Part shown: one piece after another, positions 1 through 6,656 of the stretch
How the letters are laid out: each line of letters opens with the position of its first letter
How positions within the stretch are numbered: position 1 is the first letter of the stretch
Assembly (NCBI GenBank): GCA_007121995.1
Contig: SKJK01000281.1
Coordinates: forward strand, 1-6,880
Length of the DNA: 6,880 nucleotides
Source of the DNA: Desulfobulbaceae bacterium
GTDB taxonomy: Bacteria; Desulfobacterota; Desulfobulbia; Desulfobulbales; Desulfobulbaceae
Direction of reading: 5' to 3'
The notes under the pieces: generated by a model
The model's database searches: none
What the model was told of the DNA's origin: nothing
What the model saw: only the letters and a program-made list of their open reading frames with translations
Position numbers and translations under genes: made by a program

Positions 1-665
1 CCGACGGGGATGCACTGGCTCTGCCCGATGATATTCTGACAGCCCTGCTGCATCGTATTCGGGAGAAACTTCCCTGGGTCCGGCGGGTGAGCTGTTATGC
101 CACCTGTCAGAATATTGCAGGGAAAACCGATGCTCAGCTCCGTGGCTACCGAAGCCTGGGACTAAGTCGTCTTTATATGGGCCTGGAAAGCGGTCATGAT
201 CCAACCCTCAAAGCCATTGCCAAGGGGGTGGATAGCGAGGCGATGATCAGGGCTGGACAACAGGCCCGGAACGCCGGCATCTTTGTTTCCGTCACCTGCT
301 TGCTGGGTATTGCCGGGGTCAGGCAATCACTGGAACACGCCGCTGCCACCGCATCCGTACTCAACCGGATGCAACCGCATCAAGTAGCGGTGCTCACCCT
401 GATGGTTCTCGACAACACCCCGTTATTTCGACAGATGTGCGCTGGTCTCTTCATTTTACCCGACCAATTACAGCTTTTTGCGGAACTGCGCTGCTTGGTA
501 GCAGGATTACATTCGTTCCGCACCCAGTTCCACGCCAATCATGCGTCCAACTACTTTTCTGTTAACGGCCGCCTCCCCAAAGACAAGGAGCGTATTCTGG
601 CTACCGTTGATTGCGCCATGACTGGAAATGTCTCCCTGCAAGCAGAACCATCCCGCCGCCTGTAA
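1..665 (+). CDS. Radical SAM protein, C-terminal part (5' end outside window)
   Basis: An open frame runs in from the left edge (first full codon at 3) to a TAA at 663-665, giving 220 visible residues. The fragment opens with DGDAL, a strand motif typical of radical-SAM TIM barrels. It continues with RRVSCYAT (about 27-34), YMGLESG (58-64) and GKGV-type AKGVDSEAMI (73-82), and ends with the NHASNY...LPKDKERIL block (179-199). This order matches the COG1032-type Fe-S oxidoreductase family. The CxxxCxxC motif that would hold the [4Fe-4S] cluster must lie upstream and cannot be checked. An internal GTG at 87 could be mistaken for a start, but homology-like sequence continues before it. The substrate is unknown. 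rlmN follows after 78 nt on the same strand, so the two may share a transcript. The family call is fairly sure; the function is not. Confidence 0.85.
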   Translation, partial: DGDALALPDDILTALLHRIREKLPWVRRVSCYATCQNIAGKTDAQLRGYRSLGLSRLYMGLESGHDPTLKAIAKGVDSEAMIRAGQQARNAGIFVSVTCLLGIAGVRQSLEHAAATASVLNRMQPHQVAVLTLMVLDNTPLFRQMCAGLFILPDQLQLFAELRCLVAGLHSFRTQFHANHASNYFSVNGRLPKDKERILATVDCAMTGNVSLQAEPSRRL

Positions 666-743
666 GCGCTAACTGGACATCTATAAAAGATAAAAGACGG
701 TATTGCGAAGTGTTGCATCTTGATTATCACCCAGGGAAAGAAT

Positions 744-1790
744 ATGTACCCGGAAAAAACTGATCTGAAAAATCTGACCCAGGAGCAACTGGTACGCTTT
801 GTCGAGTCCCAAGGGCAACCGGCTTTCCGAGGCCGTCAGATCCTGGCCTGGGTATATCGTCCAGGAATCAACGAGTTTGCCCAGATGACCGACCTGGCCA
901 AGGAGTTTCGAGCAGTACTCCACAAGACCGCGTACATAAGTCGATTTAAGGACAGCAGGATCGAATGTTCTCGAGACGGAACAGTGAAGTTTGCTTTTCG
1001 CCTGCACGATGATCATGTTATTGAGTCCGTTCTGATCCCTGAAGAGGATCGCAACACGCTCTGTCTCTCCACCCAGGTGGGCTGTGCCATGGGTTGCGTC
1101 TTCTGTCTTACCGGCACCATGGGATTCCACCGTAATCTGACCACTGCGGAAATCATCAACCAGGTCTGCGCGGTTCGCGATTGGACCCTTGCGCAAGACC
1201 AAGGAACGCTGACCAACATTGTCTTCATGGGTATGGGCGAGCCGCTGGCCAATTTCACCAACCTGCTCAACGCTATCTCTCTCCTCACTGAACAACGTGG
1301 GCTTGATTTTTCCAACCGCCGTATCACGGTTTCAACTTGCGGCCTGGTACCGCAGATGACAATGCTAGGCGAACAAACCGATGTCAATCTGGCTGTGTCC
1401 CTCCACGCGGTGAACGACACCATCCGTAGTGCTCTTATGCCTATTAACAAACGATATCCGCTCTCAGCACTGATCGAAGCCTGCCGTACCTATCGGCAAA
1501 AAAAACGTCAACGGGTCATGATTGAATACACCTTGCTGGAAGGCATCAACGACACCGAGGCTGATGCGGACAAACTCGCGGTGCTACTCCATTGCGTCCC
1601 TTGCAAGATCAACCTGCTGGCCGTGAATCCTGTCGACGACTCTCGGTTTCGAAGTCCTCCTCAGCAACAGGTGCTTCGTTTCCAGCAGATCCTTCGCGAT
1701 CACGGGTTGACAGTGTTTATTCGCCAGAGTCGGGGGGAAGATATTGCCGCAGCTTGTGGTCAGCTTGCCGGCAAAGGATGGGATTGTTGA
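744..1790 (+). CDS. rlmN: 23S rRNA (adenine(2503)-C2)-methyltransferase RlmN
   Basis: The 348-residue product is a radical-SAM enzyme that methylates C2 of A2503 in 23S rRNA. Characterised homologs also act on A37 of some tRNAs. The cluster motif CxxxCxxC is at C114, C118 and C121 (QVGCAMGCVFC). The two methyl-transfer cysteines of the E. coli enzyme have equivalents in C107 (NTLCLS) and C338 (DIAAACGQL), so the enzyme looks catalytically complete. Other family blocks are FRGRQILAWVY (28-38), GMGEPLAN, ISTCG-type VSTCGLVPQM, NLAVSLHA, MIEYTLLEGIND and INLLAVNP. The length is normal. I chose the ATG at 744 because AGGG lies 7 nt upstream and the family typically starts close to this point. A TTG at 720 in the same frame would add 8 residues but lacks a good ribosome site. 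It is unrelated by pathway to its neighbours; the upstream gene is also radical-SAM. Confidence 0.97.
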   Translation: MYPEKTDLKNLTQEQLVRFVESQGQPAFRGRQILAWVYRPGINEFAQMTDLAKEFRAVLHKTAYISRFKDSRIECSRDGTVKFAFRLHDDHVIESVLIPEEDRNTLCLSTQVGCAMGCVFCLTGTMGFHRNLTTAEIINQVCAVRDWTLAQDQGTLTNIVFMGMGEPLANFTNLLNAISLLTEQRGLDFSNRRITVSTCGLVPQMTMLGEQTDVNLAVSLHAVNDTIRSALMPINKRYPLSALIEACRTYRQKKRQRVMIEYTLLEGINDTEADADKLAVLLHCVPCKINLLAVNPVDDSRFRSPPQQQVLRFQQILRDHGLTVFIRQSRGEDIAAACGQLAGKGWDC

Positions 1791-1932
1791 CAGGGCAAGG
1801 ATTGCAGTTTCCAGATCATGTGGCCTTGCGCTTGCACTCGATGAACGTACATCGGGAAAGATGAATCGTTCCGGAGCACCAGTCACAGCAAATCAGGCCG
1901 TTCACAACACAGGAGCTTTGTACATCAAATAA

Positions 1933-2547
1933 TTACAACTCCCGTGAATGTTTGGGCTCGTCCTTGATAAAACTGCCAAAGGTAAAAATGCCCTCGCCGT
2001 GTTGTACCCGACTGAGCAAAAGATTGTAATCGTCGTCCGCGGTACTCATGCCGCCTTTTCCCCAGGTATACGAGCCACCGATCCGTTCCCCATCATTAAA
2101 AAAGAGGATACCGCTGTCCGGTTTATTGGCCAGCTGAACATCGATGAAACCGGAAAACTGTTTTTGTTTGAGGCGAAAAATGAGATCAGGTAAAGGGATT
2201 TCAGTTGAACGCAGGGCGGATTTTGCTCGCTGAAAAGGAGGCATCTGTGCCCAGAAAAAAATTGCATTCGGTCCCAGTTGATATAGTCGCACGGAAAAGC
2301 TGGCGCTGTAAAAAGACCCTCTGGCCACCTCGTAGGAGGGGGTGAGATGTGTTTTACCGCCTTGTTCCTGGACGAGGCTGCTGATGATTTCGTCTTCGCT
2401 GAAGAAAATAAATATCTCCAGGTTGTTGGACTGGCAGTGAATCCCCCCGGAGCCAATTTCTCCTTGCATGTGCTCGATGAATTTTTCCAGGTGCAGGTAA
2501 TAACTGTTCAAACCTTGCAGATAAGGCTTTTCGCGAGGAATCAGCAT
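1933..2547 (-). CDS. DUF4388-like protein of unknown function
   Basis: The protein has about 204 residues and I cannot assign it a function. The C-terminal part, residues about 119-165 (LPDLIFRLKQKQFSGFIDV, then GILFFNDGERIGGSYTW), has the pattern seen in DUF4388/PATAN domains: a helix, 'SG.I.V', then 'G.I.F.DG.I.G'. Those domains often occur in regulatory or motility-linked proteins. The N-terminal half (MLIPREKPYLQGLNSYYLHLEKF, split here by alternating hydrophobics) includes two beta-rich stretches, near LEIFIFFSEDEII and FYSASFSVRLYQL. There is no signal peptide or membrane segment, so it is probably cytoplasmic. The start is uncertain. The ATG at 2547 gives the natural-looking MLIPREKP opening, but a GTG at 2562 adds five residues and has a GGA 7 nt upstream. 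Neither has a strong Shine-Dalgarno. It lies 87 nt downstream of the zinc-ribbon gene in the same frame, probably on one transcript. Confidence 0.75.
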   Translation of the reverse strand: MLIPREKPYLQGLNSYYLHLEKFIEHMQGEIGSGGIHCQSNNLEIFIFFSEDEIISSLVQEQGGKTHLTPSYEVARGSFYSASFSVRLYQLGPNAIFFWAQMPPFQRAKSALRSTEIPLPDLIFRLKQKQFSGFIDVQLANKPDSGILFFNDGERIGGSYTWGKGGMSTADDDYNLLLSRVQHGEGIFTFGSFIKDEPKHSREL

Positions 2548-2634
2548 GTCGTTGTGGTGCACCGCCCCATCCGGCCATCGACTTGAACAGCAGGAACCGG
2601 GGCATGCTTCCTGGTGACGCCACGATGACCGGGA

Positions 2635-2820
2635 TTATGAAACATCGCTGCTCATGTCCACGCTGGGTTTGTGACCAGTCTCCTGTGGTTGCTCTGGGGT
2701 GTTTTTCACTACCACAATAATATGGCCGCATTCCCGGCAGGAAAAACGTGCCCTTGTGCTCTTCATCTTTGTTTCATCGATATTGTATTTCTTTGAACAT
2801 TCTTCACAAATAGCCAGCAT
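2635..2820 (-). CDS. Small zinc-ribbon protein (MJ0042-type)
   Basis: This 61-residue protein has two CxxC knuckles, C5/C8 (ICEECSKKY) and C28/C31 (FSCRECGH), 19 residues apart. It also has the typical YNIDETKMK spacer and a basic strand before the second knuckle. This is the zinc-ribbon seen at the N-terminus of many deltaproteobacterial regulators. Here it stands alone, followed by a polar Pro/Gln tail of about 20 residues and a TAA. The start is well supported: GGGGAG (2827-2832) lies 6 nt before the ATG, and a good promoter lies upstream at 2897-2925. The frame stays open upstream to a possible start at 3030, but those extra residues overlap the promoter and look non-coding. A role in binding nucleic acid or protein is possible, but nothing in the sequence shows the partner. 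The DUF4388-like gene follows in the same frame after the stop. Confidence 0.8.
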   Translation of the reverse strand: MLAICEECSKKYNIDETKMKSTRARFSCRECGHIIVVVKNTPEQPQETGHKPSVDMSSDVS

Positions 2821-2826
2821 AGCAAT

Positions 2827-2832
2827 CTCCCC
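2827..2832 (-). promoter_or_regulatory. Shine-Dalgarno of the zinc-ribbon gene
   Basis: On the minus strand this reads GGGGAG, 6 nt before the ATG at 2820. It decides the short start against the longer open frame reaching back to 3030. Confidence 0.75.
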
Positions 2833-2849
2833 GGAAGAAAGACAGAAGT

Positions 2850-2873
2850 CCATGGTGCGACCCGGTACCATGG
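2850..2873 (-). repeat. Inverted repeat in the 5' leader of the zinc-ribbon gene
   Basis: CCATGGT (2850-2856) and ACCATGG (2867-2873) are exact inverted repeats around a 10-nt loop. They lie between the predicted transcription start (about 2890) and the ribosome site at 2827-2832. They could form a 7-bp stem in the leader RNA or a dyad for a DNA-binding protein. Each arm contains the self-complementary CCATGG, so chance is a real alternative. Confidence 0.4.
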
Positions 2874-2896
2874 CACGGGGCATCACACCCTGATTT

Positions 2897-2925
2897 GTTA
2901 TAGGTCCTTCGCGGGTATCGGTCAA
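2897..2925 (-). promoter_or_regulatory. Sigma70-type promoter for the zinc-ribbon gene
   Basis: Reading the minus strand, TTGACC (2925-2920, 5 of 6 matches to TTGACA) is followed by exactly 17 nt and TATAAC (2902-2897, 5 of 6 matches to TATAAT). An A/T-rich stretch lies upstream (AATTTTTACAAAAG) and could act as an UP-like element. Transcription would begin near 2890, leaving a leader of about 70 nt before the ATG at 2820. It would drive the zinc-ribbon gene and probably the DUF4388-like gene. Confidence 0.75.
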
Positions 2926-3072
2926 ATTCTTTTGTAAAAATTCAATATATTTCTGGATCCGTGAGCCGGTGCACAAGACCGACCCTGAACAGGAGCTGGA
3001 TGTTGGAAATTGTGTAGCGGGCACAGACACATGATCGTCATGCCCGGGGGCACCTGGAATCCTTTCCCGTCT

Positions 3073-3657
3073 TCAAGCGTGAATTTTTTTCAGCAACCAG
3101 GCCATGTTTCTGCCCAGATCCTGCATGGTGGTGATCCCTTCCTTGTCCTCAGCGACCTCGCCCTTTTCCCGACCCACACCTACATTCCAGTACGAGGAAC
3201 CGACAATGATCATCTGGCCGATGGTAAAAAAATGGTTGATGGAGTCAAAAGCGTGGATAGCACCACCACGTCTGCGGGTGACAATTGCCGCCCCGAGTTT
3301 ACGTTTAAACATGTCACCGTTCGCCCGGGAGGTCATCCCGGCCCGATCAATGAGGGCCTTGGTCTCCGTACTGATATCTGCAAAATACGTAGGCGAGGCC
3401 AGGACAATGGCATCGGCCGCCAACATTTTCTCAATGCAGTTGTTGATGCAGTCGACATCAACGATACAGCGGTTGTTTCTGTTCTTGAAACACTGATAAC
3501 AGGCTATACAGCCATGGGGATGTTCACCGGCAAGTTGAATCATTTCTGTTTCGATTCCTTCCTTGATCAGTTCCTCAAACAGGTAGCCAATCATCAAGGC
3601 TGTATTACCATTTTTGCGAGCACTTCCGTTAAAGGCGACGACTTTCATTTTTTTCAT
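3073..3657 (-). CDS. Flavodoxin-family FMN protein with Isf-like cysteine cluster
   Basis: The 194-residue protein has the flavodoxin fold of the NADPH-dependent FMN reductase/iron-sulfur flavoprotein (Isf) group. A phosphate-binding loop for FMN is seen at NGSARKNGNT (10-19), after the strand MKVVAF. ASPTYFADIS (87-96) is the second FMN loop. Cysteines C50, C53, C56 and C64 give C-x2-C-x2-C-x7-C, close to the compact motif that holds a [4Fe-4S] cluster in Isf proteins. C70 and C74 follow. It is therefore likely a cytoplasmic electron-transfer flavoprotein; a cluster is inferred, not shown. Its ATG starts on the base after the korC stop codon, with GAGG (3663-3666) inside the korC tail 5 nt before the start. 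It is thus the last gene of the kor operon and is probably translated with it. A second in-frame ATG at 3648 is possible but lies too far from the ribosome site. Confidence 0.85.
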   Translation of the reverse strand: MKKMKVVAFNGSARKNGNTALMIGYLFEELIKEGIETEMIQLAGEHPHGCIACYQCFKNRNNRCIVDVDCINNCIEKMLAADAIVLASPTYFADISTETKALIDRAGMTSRANGDMFKRKLGAAIVTRRRGGAIHAFDSINHFFTIGQMIIVGSSYWNVGVGREKGEVAEDKEGITTMQDLGRNMAWLLKKIHA

Positions 3658-4251
3658 TTATACCTCATCATCATTGAAGATCGAACGCGGCAATGTATCC
3701 AACTGCACCTTGGCAGCCTCTGTCATGCCGCGCTGCAGGGCTTTTTGATTCAGTTCTTCCGTTCCAATCGGCACTCTGGCCAGGAGGGCTTTTTCCAGGC
3801 TGGCGGCGTGGACATGACCGGACAGAACCCCGACCGCCCCCAAAGCCACCATGTTGGCCACCATCTCCCTGCCCAGCTCCTCTTTGGCAATGGTTGTAAA
3901 GGGGATAGCAACAATCCGGCTGGTGGGGTATTGCTCCACCAAGGTGGCGTCCACCACCAATAAACCACCAGGAGAAAGGTCGCGGAAATAGGCATCACAG
4001 GCTGCCTGGTTCATGGCCAGCAGCAGGTCAAGGCGACGAGCCTTAGGATAATCAATGGGTGCATCGCTGATCACCACTTCAGCTTTTGACCTGCCCCCCC
4101 TGGCCTCCGGACCGTAACTCTGGGTCTGACAGACAAATTGACAGTCATACACGCCCACAGCTTCGGCAAAGATCACCGCTGCGGTGATCAGGCCCTGCCC
4201 CCCGGAACCGCTGAAACGGATCTCATAACGGCTGGCTTGGTTTTTCTTCAT
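3658..4251 (-). CDS. korC: 2-oxoacid:ferredoxin oxidoreductase, gamma subunit
   Basis: This 197-residue subunit is the gamma chain of the four-subunit 2-oxoacid:ferredoxin oxidoreductase, the catalytic-domain family linked to CoA handling. The N-terminus has the glycine-rich SGSGGQG (14-20) followed by LITAAVIFAEA. SYGPEARGGRSKAEVVIS (45-62) is the family signature, and NMVALGAV (133-140) lies in the C-terminal part. The length is normal for a stand-alone gamma subunit, unlike lineages where gamma is fused to alpha. Its ATG overlaps the korB TGA by 4 nt (ATGA). GGAGG at 4258-4262 lies 6 nt before it, so translation is probably coupled to korB. It ends with TAA directly against the next ATG. 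2-oxoglutarate is the likeliest substrate from gene order and unfused subunits, but related enzymes for branched-chain or other 2-oxoacids look similar. Confidence 0.9.
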   Translation of the reverse strand: MKKNQASRYEIRFSGSGGQGLITAAVIFAEAVGVYDCQFVCQTQSYGPEARGGRSKAEVVISDAPIDYPKARRLDLLLAMNQAACDAYFRDLSPGGLLVVDATLVEQYPTSRIVAIPFTTIAKEELGREMVANMVALGAVGVLSGHVHAASLEKALLARVPIGTEELNQKALQRGMTEAAKVQLDTLPRSIFNDDEV

Positions 4252-5090
4252 AGCTTCCCTCCGGACTGTTCAGCCCGCAGACGAATCTTTTCGTATTCCT
4301 CTGTGGAGACGGGCAACTGCCGGTCAGCCAGGACGCCGATGGTTGTTTTTCCTTCCAATTCCTCAGGTGTGAGTTGAGCAGCCCGGGCAACGGTGACGCT
4401 GTTCTCCTTATAGGACTTGAGCATATCCACGGCACCTCCCAGCTGGTTGCGCCGTCCATATTGGACGTGACAGTTAGAAATGACTTCAACCACAGCGAAC
4501 CCTTGTTTGTGCATGGCTTGTTCAATGAGTTTGTCGAGGAGTTGGGCGTGGTACACGGTGGAACGAGCCACAAAAGAGGCTCCGGCAGTAACCGCCAGTT
4601 CAGCGATGGAAAAAGCATGTTCGATGTGGCCGTATATCGAAGTGGTCGATTGTGCCCCAAATGGTGTGGTCGGAGAATACTGCCCACCTGTCATGCCGTA
4701 AATAGAATTGTTGATGATGATCGCGGTGAGGTTGAGATTACGCCGGGCTGCATGAATAAAATGGTTACCACCGATAGCTGTGGCATCACCATCACCCATG
4801 ACCACTACCACATTGAGGGCCGGATTGGCAAGTTTGACGCCGGTGGCAAAGGTCAAAGCGCGTCCGTGGGTGGAATGCAGGGTGTTGAAATCGAGATACG
4901 TCGGCATACGGCCGGAACAACCGATACCCGAGGTCAGAACGACCTCATCCTTGCTTAATTCCATACGGTATATGGCCCGGAGCAATGCTGCCATAACAAT
5001 GCCATTACCGCAACCCGGACACCAGACATGGGGAAATTTTTTATTGTGGCGCAGGTATTCGTGGCGAATGGTCTGTGCTGATACCGACAT
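4248..5090 (-). CDS. korB: 2-oxoacid:ferredoxin oxidoreductase, beta subunit (ThDP-binding)
   Basis: The 280-residue beta subunit binds thiamine diphosphate and a [4Fe-4S] cluster, where the 2-oxoacid is decarboxylated. The ThDP/Mg motif begins at GDGD (99-102) and ends at NNSIYGMTGGQYSPTT (127-142). Candidate cluster ligands are C24 and C27 (WCPGCGNG), C58 (GIGCSGR) and C207 (SNCHVQYGRRN), the four positions kept in this family. All key residues are present. The length is typical of four-subunit enzymes. The start at 5090 has AGGGAG (5099-5104) 8 nt upstream, overlapping the korA stop codon; the intergenic gap is only 12 nt. The C-terminus past about residue 225 is charged and variable. It pairs with KorA to form the core, KorC and KorD completing the enzyme. 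Confidence 0.95.
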   Translation of the reverse strand: MSVSAQTIRHEYLRHNKKFPHVWCPGCGNGIVMAALLRAIYRMELSKDEVVLTSGIGCSGRMPTYLDFNTLHSTHGRALTFATGVKLANPALNVVVVMGDGDATAIGGNHFIHAARRNLNLTAIIINNSIYGMTGGQYSPTTPFGAQSTTSIYGHIEHAFSIAELAVTAGASFVARSTVYHAQLLDKLIEQAMHKQGFAVVEVISNCHVQYGRRNQLGGAVDMLKSYKENSVTVARAAQLTPEELEGKTTIGVLADRQLPVSTEEYEKIRLRAEQSGGKL

Positions 5091-5102
5091 GGCATGTTCT
5101 CC

Positions 5103-6242
5103 CTACAGTTTGATCAGTCGGGTGGAGAGTTCATCCGGGGTAATAACCTGGCCATCGACCCGGTTATGCTTGACCACCGCGCAGAAACTCTGGTTGACTC
5201 GTTGTACCTCACGGCTGATCTGGCCCATATTCATTTCCGGTACCAGAACGGCGCGGCAGTGCTTGAGCACCGGCGTCACATGACTGCGCGGAAAAGGAAA
5301 CAGGGTTATCAATTGCAACAGGCCGGCGCGGATGCCCTGCTGGCGGGCTTCCTCAACAGCCCGCATGGCCGAACGGGCCACTGAACCGTAGGCAATGATG
5401 GCCACTTCGGCATCCTCGAGCCGATAGCTTCTCGTCATCATGATTTCTGGAAATCCCCGGGTGATCTTCTGGGTCAGTCGTTGATGGAAGTTAAGAATTT
5501 CTCCCGGATTTTCTGTGGGGAAACCATGGTCGTCATGCACCAGGCCGGTGATATGGTGACGATACCCATCACCAAAGGAGGCCATAGCCGGTATCCCCCG
5601 ACTGTCTCCTTCATAGGGTTTGTACCACTCTGGTGGCACATTGGGTCGGATCCGGTTAATGATATACACTTCCTCAGGTGCCGGCAGCTCCACACATTCT
5701 CTGGTGTGGGCAACAATCTCATCGGAAAGGATAATCACCGGAACCCTGAATTGTTCCGACAGGTTGAAAGCCTTGATGGTGGTGGTGAAACAATCGCTCA
5801 CCGTAGAGACAGCGAGAACAATAATGGGATGGTCACCATGGGTGCCCCAGCGGGCCATCTGCACATCGCCTTGAGCCGGACTGGTGGGCAGGCCGGTGGA
5901 TGGGCCGCCACGCATGACATTGACCACCACGCAAGGTACCTCGGCGGCGCAGGCGTAGCCAAGGTTTTCCTGGATCAGGGAAAAACCGGGTCCGGAAGTG
6001 GCGGTCATCGCTTTCACACCAGCCAGAGACGCACCAATGATCGCACCCATGCTGGCGATTTCATCCTCCATCTGAATAAAGGTGCCGCCGAAACGGGGCA
6101 TCAGGGTGGCCAGTTGTTCGGAGATCTCCGAGGCCGGAGTGATGGGATACCCAGCGAAAAACCGGCATCCTGCTGCGAGGGCACCATGGGCAATGGCCTC
6201 ATTTCCCTGGAGGAGTTGACGTTTGCTGGGTGTTTCAGGCAT
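5103..6242 (-). CDS. korA: 2-oxoacid:ferredoxin oxidoreductase, alpha subunit
   Basis: This 379-residue alpha subunit contains the pyrimidine-binding domain (about 1-185) and the transketolase C-terminal-like domain (about 270-379). Motifs seen are GNEAIAHGAL (13-22), GYPITP (31-36), QMEDEIAS (57-64), TSGPGFSLIQE (82-92), RGGPSTGLPT (111-120) and QGD (124-126), then FGDGYRHHITGL (223-234) and AIIAYGS (281-287). In characterised pyruvate enzymes the Thr of YPITP contacts the substrate. No gamma domain is fused at the N-terminus, in keeping with a separate korC. Two ATGs lie side by side (6245 and 6242). I chose the second because the AAGGAGG at 6250-6256 sits 7 nt from it and only 4 nt from the first. 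The frame is open upstream to 6494 across korD in another frame; that is not coding. The start overlaps the korD end by 8 nt. 2-oxoglutarate is the most likely substrate, but this is not proved by sequence. Confidence 0.93.
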   Translation of the reverse strand: MPETPSKRQLLQGNEAIAHGALAAGCRFFAGYPITPASEISEQLATLMPRFGGTFIQMEDEIASMGAIIGASLAGVKAMTATSGPGFSLIQENLGYACAAEVPCVVVNVMRGGPSTGLPTSPAQGDVQMARWGTHGDHPIIVLAVSTVSDCFTTTIKAFNLSEQFRVPVIILSDEIVAHTRECVELPAPEEVYIINRIRPNVPPEWYKPYEGDSRGIPAMASFGDGYRHHITGLVHDDHGFPTENPGEILNFHQRLTQKITRGFPEIMMTRSYRLEDAEVAIIAYGSVARSAMRAVEEARQQGIRAGLLQLITLFPFPRSHVTPVLKHCRAVLVPEMNMGQISREVQRVNQSFCAVVKHNRVDGQVITPDELSTRLIKL

Positions 6243-6522
6243 CATCCTTCCTCCTTTTGGGCTGACGCTCACTGACCGTAATGGCAAAATCAGGACAGTG
6301 CATTTCGCAAAATCGGCAACCGATACACTGATCGGGTTCTTTGACCATTGGTTTTCCGTTTTTATCTGCCAGAATGATCTTCTTCGGGCAAAAGGCCATG
6401 CACAGACCGCAGGCTTTGCACCAATCCCGATAGAACGCAACATTGAAATGCGTTTTTTTTCTGGAGGCCGGTTTGGCCGGAGGTGATTGCTCAACCGGAG
6501 GTTTTTCAGATTCTGCTGTCAT
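6235..6522 (-). CDS. korD: Ferredoxin subunit, two [4Fe-4S] clusters
   Basis: The 95-residue protein is the electron-carrying delta subunit of the 2-oxoacid oxidoreductase. It has two full cluster motifs: C35, C38, C41, C45 (WCKACGLCMAFCP) and C66, C69, C72, C76 (QCIGCRFCEMHCP). Each Cys-Pro end is intact, as in 8Fe ferredoxins. A Pro/Glu-rich extension of about 23 residues precedes the fold, and a Lys/Arg-rich tail (RQPKRRKDDA) follows it. It is the first gene of the operon and overlaps korA by 8 nt. The ATG at 6522 has only a weak GGCGG nearby, unlike the strong sites of korA and korC, so translation of the first gene may be limited or helped by the leader RNA. 2[4Fe-4S] ferredoxin subunits are standard in the KorDABC type of enzyme. 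Confidence 0.92.
   Translation of the reverse strand: MTAESEKPPVEQSPPAKPASRKKTHFNVAFYRDWCKACGLCMAFCPKKIILADKNGKPMVKEPDQCIGCRFCEMHCPDFAITVSERQPKRRKDDA
6250..6256 (-). promoter_or_regulatory. Shine-Dalgarno of korA, inside korD
   Basis: On the minus strand this reads AAGGAGG, the strongest ribosome site in the window. It lies within the last codons of korD and is 7 nt from the ATG at 6242, 4 nt from the ATG at 6245. It rules out the much longer korA frame reaching 6494. Confidence 0.85.
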
Positions 6523-6552
6523 GATGCCGCCATTGCAAAAAGAAGATCATGC

Positions 6553-6578
6553 GGGAACCAGCAATTGTCGACGGTCCC
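6553..6578 (-). repeat. Inverted repeat close to korD start
   Basis: GGGAACC (6553-6559) and GGTCCC (6573-6578) pair with one bulged base around a 13-nt loop containing GTCGAC. In the minus-strand transcript a TTCTTTTT run follows, but about 7 nt beyond the stem, which is too far for a standard intrinsic terminator. It could still be a weak attenuator. Confidence 0.25.
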
Positions 6579-6656
6579 TCGCCTATCGCCATATGCTTTG
6601 GGCTTACCGGTTCTATAAGTAAAAAGCAAGAAAATCGTCATTGTTTTCAGGGTCAG

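Noticed and set aside
720..743. TTG start for rlmN adding 8 residues
   Set aside because: There is no ribosome site before 720, while AGGG stands 7 nt before the ATG at 744.
1837..1856. Hairpin CTCGATG/CATCGGG between the convergent rlmN and DUF4388-like genes as a shared terminator
   Set aside because: The 7-bp stem (one T-G pair) has no T-run on either strand, so it does not meet the pattern of an intrinsic terminator. A longer-loop pair GCAAGG/CCTTGC (1795-1829) has the same problem.
2591..2613. CAGGAA/TTCCTG inverted repeat between the zinc-ribbon and DUF4388-like genes
   Set aside because: A 6-bp stem with an 11-nt loop and no T-run is weak and may be chance; it does not support separate transcription of the two genes.
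2821..3030. N-terminal extension of the zinc-ribbon gene
   Set aside because: The region contains a near-consensus promoter and a good ribosome site for the ATG at 2820. The extra residues show no domain and the zinc ribbon normally begins within a few residues of the start.
3019..3045. GGGCA/TGCCC and CATGA-TCG-TCATG stems downstream of the flavodoxin-family gene as the kor operon terminator
   Set aside because: They could form in RNA, but no T-run follows on the minus strand. How this operon ends cannot be told from the sequence.
3010..3963. A 317-codon open frame on the plus strand
   Set aside because: It lies opposite two well-recognised genes (the flavodoxin-family gene and korC), shows no family motif, and has no ribosome site. 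Long antisense frames are common opposite genes of this composition.
5481..6275. A 264-codon open frame on the plus strand opposite korA
   Set aside because: KorA on the other strand explains the sequence with many conserved motifs; the antisense frame has none.
6246..6494. N-terminal extension of korA by 83 codons
   Set aside because: It overlaps the ferredoxin gene in another frame, and the strong AAGGAGG at 6250-6256 fixes the korA start at 6242 or 6245.
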